Shown here in pieces: positions 1 through 9,341 of a stretch of DNA of 64,000 bases (position 1 is the first letter of the stretch; each line of letters begins with the position of its first letter). The translations under genes and the position numbers were made by a program. The stretch covers positions 186,001 to 250,000 of the forward strand of contig DASYYH010000011.1 in assembly GCA_035934015.1 (NCBI GenBank), in the 5' to 3' direction. Source of the stretch: Candidatus Acidiferrales bacterium. GTDB taxonomy: Bacteria > Acidobacteriota > Terriglobia > Acidiferrales > UBA7541. Below the pieces are notes generated by a model. It saw only the letters and a list, made by a program, of their open reading frames with translations. It did no database searches and was not told the DNA's origin.

Positions 1-1
1 T

Positions 2-520
2 GCCAACGGGGTGGCTGCTTTCGCAAAATATGGCGGTCCGTGCGTGGTCGTTGACTTCGGCACGGCGATTAATTTCGACGTCGTTTCCAAACGTGGCGAG
101 TATCTCGGCGGCGTACTCGCCCCAGGGATGGGCATCTCTGCCGACGCGCTTTTCGCACGGGCCGCGAGGCTTTTTCGCGTGGAAATTCGCGATCCGGGAA
201 AAATCATTGGCACGAATACGGCTGCTTCGATGCAAGCCGGGCTGTATTACGGCTTCACGGATCTCGTCGACGGGATCCTCGAACGCCTGAAAAAAGAACT
301 CGGCTCGGATACACACGTGATCGCTACGGGCGGCCATGCTTCGCTGATCGCCCCCGCCTCGCGGCACATCGAGCAAGTTGACGAACATTTGACGCTCGAG
401 GGCCTGCGAATCCTCTGGGAACGAAACACAAGTTTAGGAAGCGCTGACGTGCCGACAGCCAAGGAATCCGAACGCTCTGCGACGAGACCGGCAGCAAACG
501 CTCGAAAGCCAGCGCGGTGA
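2..520 (+). CDS. coaX: Type III pantothenate kinase, C-terminal part (5' end outside window)
   Basis: The visible 173 codons form the C-terminal two thirds of a CoaX-type kinase, which phosphorylates pantothenate in the first step of coenzyme A synthesis. The segment [14 protein letters not shown] followed by [12 protein letters not shown] is the characteristic ASKHA-fold nucleotide/substrate signature of this family. A later glycine-rich VIATGGHA and the end [13 protein letters not shown] also fit. The reading frame is open to the left edge, so the start codon lies upstream. The protein carries an extra hydrophilic tail of about 25 residues, rich in Ala, Arg and Ser, after the normal end of the family. 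The next gene begins 13 bases downstream, suggesting co-transcription. Confidence 0.9.
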   Translation, partial: ANGVAAFAKYGGPCVVVDFGTAINFDVVSKRGEYLGGVLAPGMGISADALFARAARLFRVEIRDPGKIIGTNTAASMQAGLYYGFTDLVDGILERLKKELGSDTHVIATGGHASLIAPASRHIEQVDEHLTLEGLRILWERNTSLGSADVPTAKESERSATRPAANARKPAR

Positions 521-533
521 TTGCGGCCGCTCA

Positions 534-1262
534 ATGGCTCAATTCAACTACTTCAACTATTTCACCGAGATCGAAGAATATTTCTGGCGCAAGCGTGGCG
601 CGCACCTGCTGGTGTCACCGGTCGATTGGGCGATACTCGAAACCTGGCAGAAAGCCGACATCCCGCTGGATGCCGTCCTGCGCGGCATAGACCGTGCATT
701 TGAAAGTTATGGCCGCTCCCGCCGTGGGGCCGCCGGCAAACCGCTGAAGAGTCTCGCTTACTGCGTCGACGCTGTGCTCGAAGCCGCCGCGGAAGCGCAA
801 GAGGCTGCCACGGGAACGGGGCCAGCCATAAGCCACTCGAAAAAAGAAACCGAGCCATTTTCCCGTGTGGAGCTTGCGAACTTCTTGGACGATAACGCGC
901 GCAAACTTTTTGCTGCCGTGGATAAACACGGAGCGTCATCGCCGGTTTTACGCGAGCGGTTTGCCGAAGTCGCTGGTGCGCTCGAGCAGGCAAAGACCTT
1001 GCTGGATTCGCCGGCAAAACAGGACCTGGAAGACCTGGAACGGCGACTCACCGTGCTCGAGGAAAAACTGACCGCGACTTTACAATCGGGTGTCAGCACA
1101 GAAGACATGCTCAAAGTGCGGCGCGAGATGGACCACGCTCTTGCGTCTTACCGGCGGAAGATGTCCGCCGAACAGCTCGCACTCGTTGAGCGGCAGTATC
1201 TTCAAAAGCGCCTCTTCGAACTTTATGGCCTTTCGCGGCTGAGCCTGTATTATCTGAAATAA
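534..1262 (+). CDS. Hypothetical coiled-coil protein
   Basis: A 242-residue soluble protein of unknown function. There is no signal peptide or membrane segment. The N-terminal half (MAQFNYFNYFTEIEEYFW, then a segment rich in Trp and Leu) looks globular. Residues about 155-235 are rich in Leu, Glu and Lys in a heptad-like pattern (EDLERRLTVLEEKLTATL), so a coiled coil is likely. It sits 13 bases after coaX and 22 bases before the rRNA methyltransferase gene, so it is probably in the same operon. I do not recognise a named domain. The start is the first ATG after coaX. Confidence 0.75.
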   Translation: MAQFNYFNYFTEIEEYFWRKRGAHLLVSPVDWAILETWQKADIPLDAVLRGIDRAFESYGRSRRGAAGKPLKSLAYCVDAVLEAAAEAQEAATGTGPAISHSKKETEPFSRVELANFLDDNARKLFAAVDKHGASSPVLRERFAEVAGALEQAKTLLDSPAKQDLEDLERRLTVLEEKLTATLQSGVSTEDMLKVRREMDHALASYRRKMSAEQLALVERQYLQKRLFELYGLSRLSLYYLK

Positions 1263-1284
1263 TCTTTCGCGAGACACACCACTC

Positions 1285-2589
1285 ATGCGGGCGAAAATCG
1301 AAAAACTGGTTTACGGCGGCGAGGGCCTCGCGCATGAAAACGGCGAGACACTTTTTGTCCCTTTCGTGCTCCCCGGCGAAGACGTCGAAGTCCAAATTGC
1401 CGAACGGAAAAAGAAATTCGCTCGTGGACAGGTGCGCCAGATCATCGCCGCCTCGGCCGATCGAATTCAGCCCCGCTGCCCGCATTTCGGCGTTTGCGGC
1501 GGATGCGATTACCAACACATTCCTTATGAAATGCAACTTCATATCAAGGAACAGATTTTTCGCGAAACCCTGCATCGCCTTGGGCGCATCGATTGGCAAG
1601 GGCCGGTCACCGTTCACGCGTCGCCGCCGTGGGAATATCGTAACCGTGTGCAATGGAAGATTCGGCCCGGTGCTTCCGAACGCAGCGGCGATAAAAGCGC
1701 CGGCACGGCACAAATCGGTTATTTTCGCGCGCGCTCCAGTGTGCTTTGCCCGGTGGAGCAGTGCTCCATTCTCTCCCCGGCTCTTTTTGCAGCGTTCTCG
1801 TCTTTGCGAAGTGCGCTGGAACACGGGAAGGTCTCGCCGCTGGTTCGCGAGGTAGAGACATTTGCTGATGCCAGCGACGAAACGCTCCTGTTAAACGTCA
1901 CCTGTGCGTCCCTGCCCCGTTCCTCAGATTCAATCGCGCAGGACATTTCCGTGGCAGTTCCTTCCGCGACGAGCATCCTTCTTCGCGATGTCCCCGGCGA
2001 GCGGATGGCATTACACGGCCCCGGCTCGCTCAATTACCGCGCTGGTGGAAACAATTTTCAGGTCGGCCATCTTTCATTCTTTCAAGTGAATCGCTATCTT
2101 GTTGACGAGGTGGCTTCCGTGGTTTCTGCCTCCGCTGGGGCTGGGGAGCTGGCGTTCGATCTATATGCCGGCACCGGCCTTTTCGCCGTGGGCTTGGCCG
2201 AACATTTTTCGCGCGTGGAGGCTATCGAGTCCGATCCTGCGTCGGCGCGCGACCTGGAGCGAAATGCTGGCCTCAGCGCAGGGATCCGAACGCATAATGA
2301 CACGGCCGAAGGTTTCCTATCTCGCTGGAAGCGCAAACGCGATGCCGCTTCTCCTGAGGCGATTGTTCTCGATCCCCCGCGCGCGGGGCTTGAGGAGGGC
2401 GCACTTCGCCAAATCATCGCCATCCGGCCGCGGCGCGTCCTCTATGTTTCCTGCGACCCTTCGACTTTAGCCCGTGATCTCGCAAAACTGTGCACACAGG
2501 CGTATACTCTCAATGAACTGCACTTATTAGATATGTTCCCGCAAACGTATCACATCGAATCGTTCGCCCTCCTGGAGTCCGCTCCGTGA
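1285..2589 (+). CDS. rlmD: Class I SAM-dependent RNA m5U methyltransferase (RlmD/RumA-like)
   Basis: A 434-residue member of the TrmA/RlmC/RlmD family that methylates C5 of a uridine, most likely in 23S rRNA. Residues 1-60 form a TRAM-like RNA-binding domain. Cys65, Cys71 and Cys74 (CPHFGVCGGC) plus a cysteine near 155-160 match the iron-sulfur ligands of RumA. DLYAGTGLF at about 292-300 is SAM motif I, and VLDPPRAG is the substrate-side motif. Cys390 in VSCDPSTLARDL is the expected catalytic nucleophile. Which uridine it modifies cannot be read from the sequence. The stop codon overlaps the GTG start of comEC by four bases, implying translational coupling. Confidence 0.88.
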   Translation: MRAKIEKLVYGGEGLAHENGETLFVPFVLPGEDVEVQIAERKKKFARGQVRQIIAASADRIQPRCPHFGVCGGCDYQHIPYEMQLHIKEQIFRETLHRLGRIDWQGPVTVHASPPWEYRNRVQWKIRPGASERSGDKSAGTAQIGYFRARSSVLCPVEQCSILSPALFAAFSSLRSALEHGKVSPLVREVETFADASDETLLLNVTCASLPRSSDSIAQDISVAVPSATSILLRDVPGERMALHGPGSLNYRAGGNNFQVGHLSFFQVNRYLVDEVASVVSASAGAGELAFDLYAGTGLFAVGLAEHFSRVEAIESDPASARDLERNAGLSAGIRTHNDTAEGFLSRWKRKRDAASPEAIVLDPPRAGLEEGALRQIIAIRPRRVLYVSCDPSTLARDLAKLCTQAYTLNELHLLDMFPQTYHIESFALLESAP

Positions 2590-5231
2590 AGTTGCCGGCG
2601 CTTGCCCTTGCGCTGGCGTTCGCTTGCGGCATCGCCGTCGAACCGTTCTTGCCGATCCATTTACATATCTGGTTGATAGCTGCGGCGCTTTCCATCCTTA
2701 CCGGTCTGATTTTCCATTTTTGTTCGAGATGGACATTTACTCCCGTTCTTTTTGCGCTCGCCGCGTGGTTCGCTCTGGGAGGCTTCGCATTGCGGCTCGC
2801 GCGGCTCGATGTATCGCCAAATGACGTCGCGCATCTGATTGCCAGCCACAAAATTGATGCAAGTGAGCCGCTTCGATGGCAAGGGACTCTCCGCGAAGAT
2901 CCGGAAAAACTGCCGTGGGGCCTGCGCTACACCATCGACCTCAGCAATGTAGCAATCGCCGGGCAGGCCATTTCGATTCAGGGCGGCCTTCGACTGACCT
3001 ATTACTCCGGCGAGAACGATTCCGAGCCGCCACCAATGTTGCGCGCTGGCGATGCTCTTGAAGTGCTCTGCCGCGCGCGCATACCGCGTAATTACCAAGA
3101 CCCAGGCGTCTTCGACGAACGCGCCTTCCTGGCACGCCAGGGTATTGAACTGCTCGCCACTCTCCGCAGCCCGGAACTCATACAAAAAATCGCCTCGCCT
3201 CGCATATCGATTTCGCAACGATTCGCGCGCGTTCATGGAGACCTGCTTACTCGTCTCGACGACCTTTACGCTGGGGACGGGAGCCGCATTGCTGTTCTCC
3301 GCGCAATGCTTTTGGGCGATCGCAATTTCGTAAACTCGGATATCGCCGACAATTTCCAGAGGACCGCAGCGTTCCATGTTCTCGTTCTTGCTGGACTGCA
3401 CGTCGGCGTCCTCGCCGCTTTCATCTTTTGGCTATGCAAACTGCTGCGGCTGCCCCTTCCCGCCGCCACATTGCTGACGATTCTCCTTCTTGCAGGGTAC
3501 GTTGGCGTTGTGCAGGACCGTCCACCGATTTTGCGTGCGGCGCTCATGGCGGCAATCTTCTTATGCGCGCGCCTGCAGTTTCGCCGTGTCGCGCTCGTGA
3601 ATACCGTCGCGCTCGCCGCGCTAATTCTTCTGATCGCACGGCCGGACGAACTCTTTGACGCCAGCTTCCAGCTTTCCTTTGTCGCGGCGGGCGTGATCGC
3701 CGGCCTGGGTTTGCCGTGGGTCGATCGCACATCGAGTCACTATCGGCGAGCCCTCGAGCACCTTGGCGATGTCACACGCGATCGTTTGCACTCGCCGCGC
3801 GCGACACAATTTCGCCTCGATCTCCGTGCGATCGTAAATCATGCCTTTTCAAAGTTGCCTCGCTTACTGGCTTTGCACAGTGAGTCGCTCTTCACGATTC
3901 CTGTGCGATTCGGCTTGCGAATATGGGATCTTTTCGTGCTGTCCTTTTCCATACAGCTCGGGATGATGGCCCTTCTCGCTTTTTACTTTCATCGAGTGAG
4001 CATTTCGGGGCCGGTCAGCAATATTCTGGCTGTATTGCTGACCGCTGTGATTGTCCCGCTCGGCTTCTTCGGCCTCGGCGCGAGTTATATTTGGTATGGG
4101 CTGGGAGCCGTCATCGCGAAAGTAGAAGGTGTCCTCGTCGGTTGGCTTCTCGCGAGCATCGGCTGGTTCAGCCGGCTACCGCACGCATCCTGGCGGATTC
4201 CGGGACCTCCCCTTTGGGTGCTCGCTGCTTTCATGGCAGTTCTTGCATCTCTGGCCTGTCTCGCATGGACAGCAGCACAAGGAAATCGGTTCGCCCGAGA
4301 GACGACCGCGGCCAATCGTATGCGGCGAATTGCTGAGCAACTCATATTTGCTTTGCTGATCGGGCTGGGATTTGTCGTAGCCATTTATCCGTTCCGTCCG
4401 TCGCTCGCACCGGGCCGCCTTGAAGCAACGGTGCTCGATGTCGGCCAGGGAGATTCAATCTTCGTCGCGTTTCCCGATGGCCAAACCATGCTCATCGACG
4501 GTGGCGGTGCAGCCGGAACCGAACGCATCGGGGGCTATCAGTCTGGCATTGACGTTGGCGAACAAGTTGTCTCGCCGTATCTCTGGTCGCGCGGAGTCAA
4601 GAAGCTGGATGTCGTCTTGTTGAGCCATGCGCATCACGACCACATCGACGGTCTTTTCTCCGTTCTCAAGAACTTCCGCGTAGGGCAACTCTGGGTTGGA
4701 CGCGACGAGAATGCAGCCGCCTACGACAACTTGCTTTCGCAGGCCACGGCGGAGGGCATTCCCATCGTGCACAAAAGGCAGGGCAGCAGCTTTGACTGGC
4801 AAGGAATCATGGGGCAGTTTTTCTGGCCGGAAGATCTGGCTGAAGCGCCCGCCGCCGCGAACAATGACTCCGTTGTGTTGCGGCTAGGAGACGGATCGAT
4901 TCATTTCCTATTGTCCGGGGACATAGAGAAAGAAGCGGAAAATACGCTCGTCGACGAGCGCGAGCCTCTATCCGCAGATTTCCTCAAAGTGCCACATCAC
5001 GGCAGCAAGACTTCCTCGACCGAGGAATTCCTCGATGCCGTTGCTCCTCGTGTCGCTGCCATTTCTGTCGGCAAAGAAAATCCCTACGGCCTTCCTTACC
5101 CGGCAACAGTACAAAGGTACGAGGAGAAAAAGATCAATCTATTCCGGACGGATCGAGACGGTGCCCTTACCGTGTCCACCGATGGCCGCAACCTGTACAC
5201 GAGTGACTTTGCGCGCATGCAGAAGCGCTAA
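2586..5231 (+). CDS. comEC: ComEC/Rec2-family DNA uptake channel with metallo-beta-lactamase domain
   Basis: An 881-residue polytopic inner-membrane protein with the full three-part ComEC layout. It has an N-terminal hydrophobic region and soluble DUF4131-like domain (to about 200), then a competence-domain bundle of helices beginning near FHVLVLAGLHVGVLAAF (about 260). A C-terminal metallo-beta-lactamase-like domain starts near residue 615 with EATVLDVGQGDSIFV and carries the metal motif HAHHDHIDG near residue 680. The family passes single-stranded DNA through the membrane in natural transformation. No other competence genes are visible nearby. It starts with GTG inside the rlmD stop codon. 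Confidence 0.93.
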   Translation: MKLPALALALAFACGIAVEPFLPIHLHIWLIAAALSILTGLIFHFCSRWTFTPVLFALAAWFALGGFALRLARLDVSPNDVAHLIASHKIDASEPLRWQGTLREDPEKLPWGLRYTIDLSNVAIAGQAISIQGGLRLTYYSGENDSEPPPMLRAGDALEVLCRARIPRNYQDPGVFDERAFLARQGIELLATLRSPELIQKIASPRISISQRFARVHGDLLTRLDDLYAGDGSRIAVLRAMLLGDRNFVNSDIADNFQRTAAFHVLVLAGLHVGVLAAFIFWLCKLLRLPLPAATLLTILLLAGYVGVVQDRPPILRAALMAAIFLCARLQFRRVALVNTVALAALILLIARPDELFDASFQLSFVAAGVIAGLGLPWVDRTSSHYRRALEHLGDVTRDRLHSPRATQFRLDLRAIVNHAFSKLPRLLALHSESLFTIPVRFGLRIWDLFVLSFSIQLGMMALLAFYFHRVSISGPVSNILAVLLTAVIVPLGFFGLGASYIWYGLGAVIAKVEGVLVGWLLASIGWFSRLPHASWRIPGPPLWVLAAFMAVLASLACLAWTAAQGNRFARETTAANRMRRIAEQLIFALLIGLGFVVAIYPFRPSLAPGRLEATVLDVGQGDSIFVAFPDGQTMLIDGGGAAGTERIGGYQSGIDVGEQVVSPYLWSRGVKKLDVVLLSHAHHDHIDGLFSVLKNFRVGQLWVGRDENAAAYDNLLSQATAEGIPIVHKRQGSSFDWQGIMGQFFWPEDLAEAPAAANNDSVVLRLGDGSIHFLLSGDIEKEAENTLVDEREPLSADFLKVPHHGSKTSSTEEFLDAVAPRVAAISVGKENPYGLPYPATVQRYEEKKINLFRTDRDGALTVSTDGRNLYTSDFARMQKR

Positions 5232-5281
5232 ACACAGAAGGAATTCGCAGCTAAAGGACTTGCAGTTGAGGACGTGCTTCT

Positions 5282-5578
5282 CTACTTCTCGGAATTCTCG
5301 TTAGAACCATCGTCGTCATCTTCGACTTCGATGCCTTCGTTGCTTTTGAGGTAGTCGGCAATGATGTTTTGAGCGGCTTGCGCCTGAGATTCCAAGACCA
5401 CGACGTCAGATCCGCTGAACCCTGGCAATGGTTCATCAACTGGAAATGGATTTGTGCTTGACGACCCCACGCAGGATATCCCCGCGCTCTCCAGCAACCC
5501 GCGAATCACCATCGCTTCAGTATCCGAGCCAGCCGAGTGAATGACTACCGTCTTCTCCCGGCTGTGTTCCCGATTCAT
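5282..5578 (-). CDS. DUF2007-domain protein (putative signal-transducing small protein)
   Basis: A 98-residue cytoplasmic protein. The core VVIHSAGSDTEAMVIRGLLE, then GISCVGSS and the later VVVLESQAQAAQNIIADYL, match the DUF2007 fold, a small ferredoxin-like domain of unknown function. The C-terminal tail is strongly acidic (EVEDDDDGSNE). AGGAG lies about seven bases before the ATG. It lies convergent to comEC, with its 3' end 50 bases after comEC stops, and is transcribed in the same direction as the downstream LPS operon but separated from it by 123 bases. Confidence 0.8.
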   Translation of the reverse strand: MNREHSREKTVVIHSAGSDTEAMVIRGLLESAGISCVGSSSTNPFPVDEPLPGFSGSDVVVLESQAQAAQNIIADYLKSNEGIEVEDDDDGSNENSEK

Positions 5579-5701
5579 GGGGCGCTCCTAATCCGAAGGG
5601 GCGGAAATCTGGCCAAACTCCGTTCATGGTAAACGAATAATCTCTTTCAAGCTAGCAATGATTCAAAAACGGATGAAACTCTGCGCATGATCGACATCGC
5701 T

Positions 5702-6256
5702 TCAGTGAATCCAATGCATCTTTGCCCAAAGCAGCACCAGTCCGAAGAAAAAACCCATGATTGCTTGGTATTCCCGGTTCCTAAGGTAGAGCTTCGAGGA
5801 GAACGACTCACGTCTCGCGGGCGAACGATGAGGCGCGAGTCTTGGCCAGAAAAGCGGAACTTGCGCGGCGTATTCCGTGAACACTTCACCATAATGTCCC
5901 TGCAATTCCGATTCTTCGCGCCGCATCACAGCTGGATAGAACAACGCTAAATATAAGGTGACGACAACTCCGGGCCAGACCGACCAACCAGCAATCACAA
6001 AACCAGCAGCGAGAATTACGCTGCCAAAATAGAGAGGATTGCGCGTAAATGTATAGGGGCCGCTTGTGGCCAGCGCTTCATGCTTGCGAAGATATCCCGC
6101 GGCCCAAGCTCGTATCGCGAGCCCAATTACGCCGGTCAAGCCGCCAATCACCAATGACCGCGCGGTTGGTTTCGCAAGAATCAAGTATGCGAGCGCAACC
6201 GGATAGCCAATGCGCACGCGCCAGCGAATCCAGAAATTCGTCGCCGAGGCCATCAT
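5702..6256 (-). CDS. Isoprenylcysteine carboxylmethyltransferase-like membrane protein
   Basis: A 184-residue membrane protein of the ICMT/phospholipid-methyltransferase superfamily. The C-terminal cofactor region is clear: SGPYTFTRNPLYFGSVIL, then REESELQGHYGEVFTEYAAQVPLF, with the Arg-Asn-Pro-xx-Tyr and Glu-Glu motifs that bind S-adenosylmethionine in ICMT. Several hydrophobic helices precede it. It is the last gene of the LPS core operon and overlaps waaC by four bases, so a membrane-lipid or envelope methylation role is plausible. Bacterial substrates of this family are mostly unknown, and no prenylated target is implied. Confidence 0.82.
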   Translation of the reverse strand: MMASATNFWIRWRVRIGYPVALAYLILAKPTARSLVIGGLTGVIGLAIRAWAAGYLRKHEALATSGPYTFTRNPLYFGSVILAAGFVIAGWSVWPGVVVTLYLALFYPAVMRREESELQGHYGEVFTEYAAQVPLFWPRLAPHRSPARRESFSSKLYLRNREYQAIMGFFFGLVLLWAKMHWIH

Positions 6257-7254
6257 CGATTCCTCAGACGGCGCTCGACTGCGTCCGCCACTTGCTCAAC
6301 CGTGATCGACAGCATCGAGCTCGCAGGCGCCTTGTTCCGGCGGTACGTTGTCTCTTCTGCTGCGGCATTTCGCACGACAATGTCGTTCGCGTCGTAAGGA
6401 CCGTTTCGCGCCGGGTCCGTCGGGCCGTAAAGACCAACCACAGGTGTTCCCAATGCAGAGGCAAGATGCAGCGGGCCGGTATCCGCTGCGACAAGAAACC
6501 TTGCGCCGCGAAGAAGCGCCATCAACTGGGGCAGGTCAAACAATTCGACAACCGGCCCGGGCGAGCCGGCTTCGTGCCGAACAATCTCCGCCAGTTGGCG
6601 CTCGGCAGGACTGAAACTGATCACTCCTCGCCAGCCATAACGCTCAGTCAGCGCACGATGCAGCGTGCCATAACGCTCCGCTGGCCAGCATTTCGAGCCC
6701 CAGCCGCCACCCGGCGAAAGAACAAAATAGTCCTTCACTGCGTGTGCAGCGAGCGTGCATTCGACATGCGCTTCCGCTTCCGGGGAAACACGAAGTGGGA
6801 ATCGAATGCTTTGTGTTCTGGCGCCCGCGCATTCCGCGAGCTCTATATTTTGATCGACCACATGTTTTCGGCTTGGGGTCACTTTCTGCGTGTAAAAAAG
6901 CGCGGCACCCCGCTCGCGCGAATAGTCGGCGTCAAAACCGATGCGTCGCGGAGCACCGGAAAGATATCCGAGGATTGCGGAGCGGTACAACGACTGAAAA
7001 TCCAGCGCCGTTGTGTAACCCGCGGCGCGCAATCGCTTGATCCCGGCGATCACATCTCGCCGGTTACTCCGATTCATTCCGACCACACGATTGACGTCCG
7101 GATTGCCTGCAAGGATTGACGAAAACTTGGAATCAACAAGCCAGTCGATTTCCGCTCGCGGAAACGAGTCGCGCAGCGCCGCGACGGCTGGAAGCGCGTG
7201 GACAATGTCTCCCAGCGCACTCATGCGCAAAATGAGGAAGCGCTCCTCAGGCAT
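6253..7254 (-). CDS. waaC: LPS heptosyltransferase I-like glycosyltransferase (GT9)
   Basis: A 333-residue GT9 family enzyme expected to transfer the first L-glycero-D-manno-heptose from ADP-heptose onto Kdo of the LPS inner core. The N-terminus RFLILRMSALGDIVHALPAV and the C-terminal donor site FLVAADTGPLHLASALG with GLYGPTDPARNGP are the family signatures. I chose the ATG at 7254 because GT9 proteins begin directly with this ILR-x-x-x-GD segment. A longer in-frame opening exists upstream but would lie inside hldC. It overlaps hldC by eight bases. The assignment as heptosyltransferase I rather than another GT9 rests partly on context. Confidence 0.85.
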   Translation of the reverse strand: MPEERFLILRMSALGDIVHALPAVAALRDSFPRAEIDWLVDSKFSSILAGNPDVNRVVGMNRSNRRDVIAGIKRLRAAGYTTALDFQSLYRSAILGYLSGAPRRIGFDADYSRERGAALFYTQKVTPSRKHVVDQNIELAECAGARTQSIRFPLRVSPEAEAHVECTLAAHAVKDYFVLSPGGGWGSKCWPAERYGTLHRALTERYGWRGVISFSPAERQLAEIVRHEAGSPGPVVELFDLPQLMALLRGARFLVAADTGPLHLASALGTPVVGLYGPTDPARNGPYDANDIVVRNAAAEETTYRRNKAPASSMLSITVEQVADAVERRLRNR

Positions 7255-7735
7255 GGCCTGCGTCGCGAATGCGAGCAACAAGATCGCGCGTCGAATGCTG
7301 CTTGGGATCGCCGACAATCGCAATCCGGATGCCCAATCGCACAGATTCTTCTCGTTCGGGAACAGTTTCTGCGGTGTAATCAGTCCCCTTTGTGTGGACA
7401 TCCGGGCGAAGCTCGCGCAGAAGCGAGCGCACATCCGGCTCGGGAAAAATGACCACGTAATCCACCGCGCGAAGCGCCGCGACGAGCTCTGCGCGTGCTT
7501 GCGCCGGAAGAATCGGCCTGCCAGGCCCTTTCAGCAGTCGCATGCTGGAATCCGAATTGATCGCAACAGCAAGAACGTCTCCCTCCCGCCGCGCTCCTTC
7601 GAGATATCGCACGTGCCCGGCATGCAGAACATCGAAACAGCCATTCGCAAGCACCGTGCGCTGGCCTTTTCTCCGATGCTCCTCGAATCGCTTCACTAAT
7701 TCAGCACGAGAGAGAATTTTTGCACGAGTGTTCAT
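7247..7735 (-). CDS. hldC: D-glycero-beta-D-manno-heptose 1-phosphate adenylyltransferase
   Basis: A 162-residue stand-alone nucleotidyltransferase corresponding to the C-terminal half of E. coli HldE. It makes ADP-heptose from heptose 1-phosphate and ATP. VLANGCFDVLHAGHVRYLE contains the GxFDxxHxGH motif of the cytidylyltransferase-like superfamily, and a later VHTKGTDY also fits the family. It overlaps hldA by four bases and waaC by eight, in the correct biochemical neighbourhood. The two HldE activities are therefore on separate genes in this organism. Confidence 0.93.
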   Translation of the reverse strand: MNTRAKILSRAELVKRFEEHRRKGQRTVLANGCFDVLHAGHVRYLEGARREGDVLAVAINSDSSMRLLKGPGRPILPAQARAELVAALRAVDYVVIFPEPDVRSLLRELRPDVHTKGTDYTAETVPEREESVRLGIRIAIVGDPKQHSTRDLVARIRDAGHA

Positions 7736-8775
7736 TGGCGCGCTGTGGCCTCGCCGCGCACGGCTGCTTCCAGCTCGACCCGCGTCACGGTCGCCGTGCC
7801 TCTCTTCATCACGACGATGCCGCCAGCATAGTTGGCGAGATGCGCGGCTTCGGCGAATGATGCGCCCGCCGCGAGCGCCAGTGTGAAAACAGCGATCACC
7901 GTGTCTCCCGCCCCGGTCACGTCCACAGCATCTGCATTTCCATAAACGCCAATCTCATGGGGCGGCTTCGATCGCTCGAAAAGCACCATGCCGTCTTTGC
8001 CTCGCGTCACGAGCAGCGCTTGTAAACCAAGTGTTCGCAAAGCCTCTTGGCCCAGCAATTCCAGTTTCCGCCGGTCGTTGCCGATTTGCGTTTGATACAC
8101 CGCCTCAATCTCCGGCTCGTTGGGTGTTGCCGCGGTAAACCGCGCGCCACGATAATCGAGCATCCGATACCGTGAATCTAGCGTTGCGATTTTCCATCGC
8201 ATTCCCTTCAGCAATTCGGGCGTCACTGAGCCAGCCCCGTAATCGGAAACAATCGTGGCGTCCGATTTGGCAATGCGAGCGCGCGCTTTGCGCATGATTT
8301 CGAGTGCTACGCCGCCGGGCAATGTTCCGTTTGGCTCATGATCGACTCTCAATACCTGTTGCCGTGCCGTATGGGTCCAGCGCGCCAGAAAACGCGTTTT
8401 CGTCGTGGTCGCCCATCCGCGCGCGCGAATGATCCCGGAAACATCAGCACACTTTCGCCGAAAATAGGCGAGCAACGCCTCCCCGGAAGCATCGTCGCCA
8501 ACAACACCCACCGGCAAAACTCGAGCACCGAGATCAATCAGATTGTTCACCGCATTCGCGCCGCCGCCCGGGACAATTTCCGTTTGCCGATGGCGCAAAA
8601 TCAGGACGGGCGCCTCGCGAGACACGCGCGAGATTTCTCCCGTCACGTATTCATCAACAACAAAATCGCCGAGAACAACAATTCGCTGTCGCGGAAAAGC
8701 GGCGACGAGGTCGAGTAAACGCGACAGATCCGGCGCGCGCCCACCAGCCGCAGAAGGCTCTCGGCGCCCGCTCAA
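7732..8775 (-). CDS. hldA: D-glycero-beta-D-manno-heptose-7-phosphate kinase (PfkB family)
   Basis: A 347-residue sugar kinase corresponding to the N-terminal half of HldE. It phosphorylates heptose 7-phosphate at C1. IVVLGDFVVDEYVTGEISRV and VPGGGANAVNNL are the substrate-side motifs. DVTGAGDTVIAVFTLAL near the C-terminus holds the PfkB catalytic Asp. The start is a TTG that shares bases with the gmhB stop codon. GGAG lies about eight bases ahead of it, inside the end of gmhB, which supports this start. It overlaps hldC by four bases at its 3' end. Confidence 0.93.
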   Translation of the reverse strand: MSGRREPSAAGGRAPDLSRLLDLVAAFPRQRIVVLGDFVVDEYVTGEISRVSREAPVLILRHRQTEIVPGGGANAVNNLIDLGARVLPVGVVGDDASGEALLAYFRRKCADVSGIIRARGWATTTKTRFLARWTHTARQQVLRVDHEPNGTLPGGVALEIMRKARARIAKSDATIVSDYGAGSVTPELLKGMRWKIATLDSRYRMLDYRGARFTAATPNEPEIEAVYQTQIGNDRRKLELLGQEALRTLGLQALLVTRGKDGMVLFERSKPPHEIGVYGNADAVDVTGAGDTVIAVFTLALAAGASFAEAAHLANYAGGIVVMKRGTATVTRVELEAAVRGEATARQ

Positions 8776-9341
8776 CGCATATCTCCGAGGATGATATCAA
8801 CAGCCTCAGCCAGATTTTCCACTACGTGATCTGGCTGCCGCAGCCAGCCGTCTTTTTTCCATTGGTATTCGCCGCGGCCATATCCGCTGAGAACCAATAC
8901 CCCGCTGGAACCAACGGAGTGAGCCATCAGAATGTCATCGTAGCGATCGCTCACTAATGACGACGCACCTAGATCCAAACCGTGCTCATGCGCCGCCCGC
9001 GTCAGCATTCCCGGCAGGGGCTTGCGGCAGTCGCAATTGTCATCGCGGATGTGCGGGCAATAATAAATCCCCTCGACATGCGCGCCGCCGGCGGCAAGTT
9101 CCGCTTTCATTTTTTTATGCATCTCCTGGACCAGCGATTCCGGGAAAAATCCTCGCGCGACCCCGGACTGATTCGTGACGACGATGACGGGAATCCCCGC
9201 TTCATTCAGCCTGCGAATGGCGCGAGCCGCAAAGGGAAAAATCGTGAACCGGCTCAAGTGATTCGCGTAGCCCATCTCCTCGGCGATTGTTCCGTCGCGA
9301 TCCAGGAAGACCGCAGGCCGCTTGCGTTCCGCGCTAGACAT
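8772..9341 (-). CDS. gmhB: D-glycero-D-manno-heptose-1,7-bisphosphate 7-phosphatase
   Basis: A 189-residue HAD-superfamily phosphatase that removes the C7 phosphate in ADP-heptose synthesis. The nucleophile motif is FLDRDGTIAEE, and motif II is VVTNQSG. YYCPHIRDDNCDCRKPLPG carries the Cys-x-His and Cys-x-Cys zinc site typical of GmhB. A later SDRYDDI supplies the acidic motif IV. It lies between waaF and hldA with eight- and four-base overlaps. Sedoheptulose-7-phosphate isomerase (gmhA), which would complete the route, is not in the window. Confidence 0.94.
   Translation of the reverse strand: MSSAERKRPAVFLDRDGTIAEEMGYANHLSRFTIFPFAARAIRRLNEAGIPVIVVTNQSGVARGFFPESLVQEMHKKMKAELAAGGAHVEGIYYCPHIRDDNCDCRKPLPGMLTRAAHEHGLDLGASSLVSDRYDDILMAHSVGSSGVLVLSGYGRGEYQWKKDGWLRQPDHVVENLAEAVDIILGDMR

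Noticed and set aside
6049-7119. 356-codon open frame on the plus strand
   Set aside because: Antisense to waaC and the ICMT-like gene and very rich in Arg and Ser.
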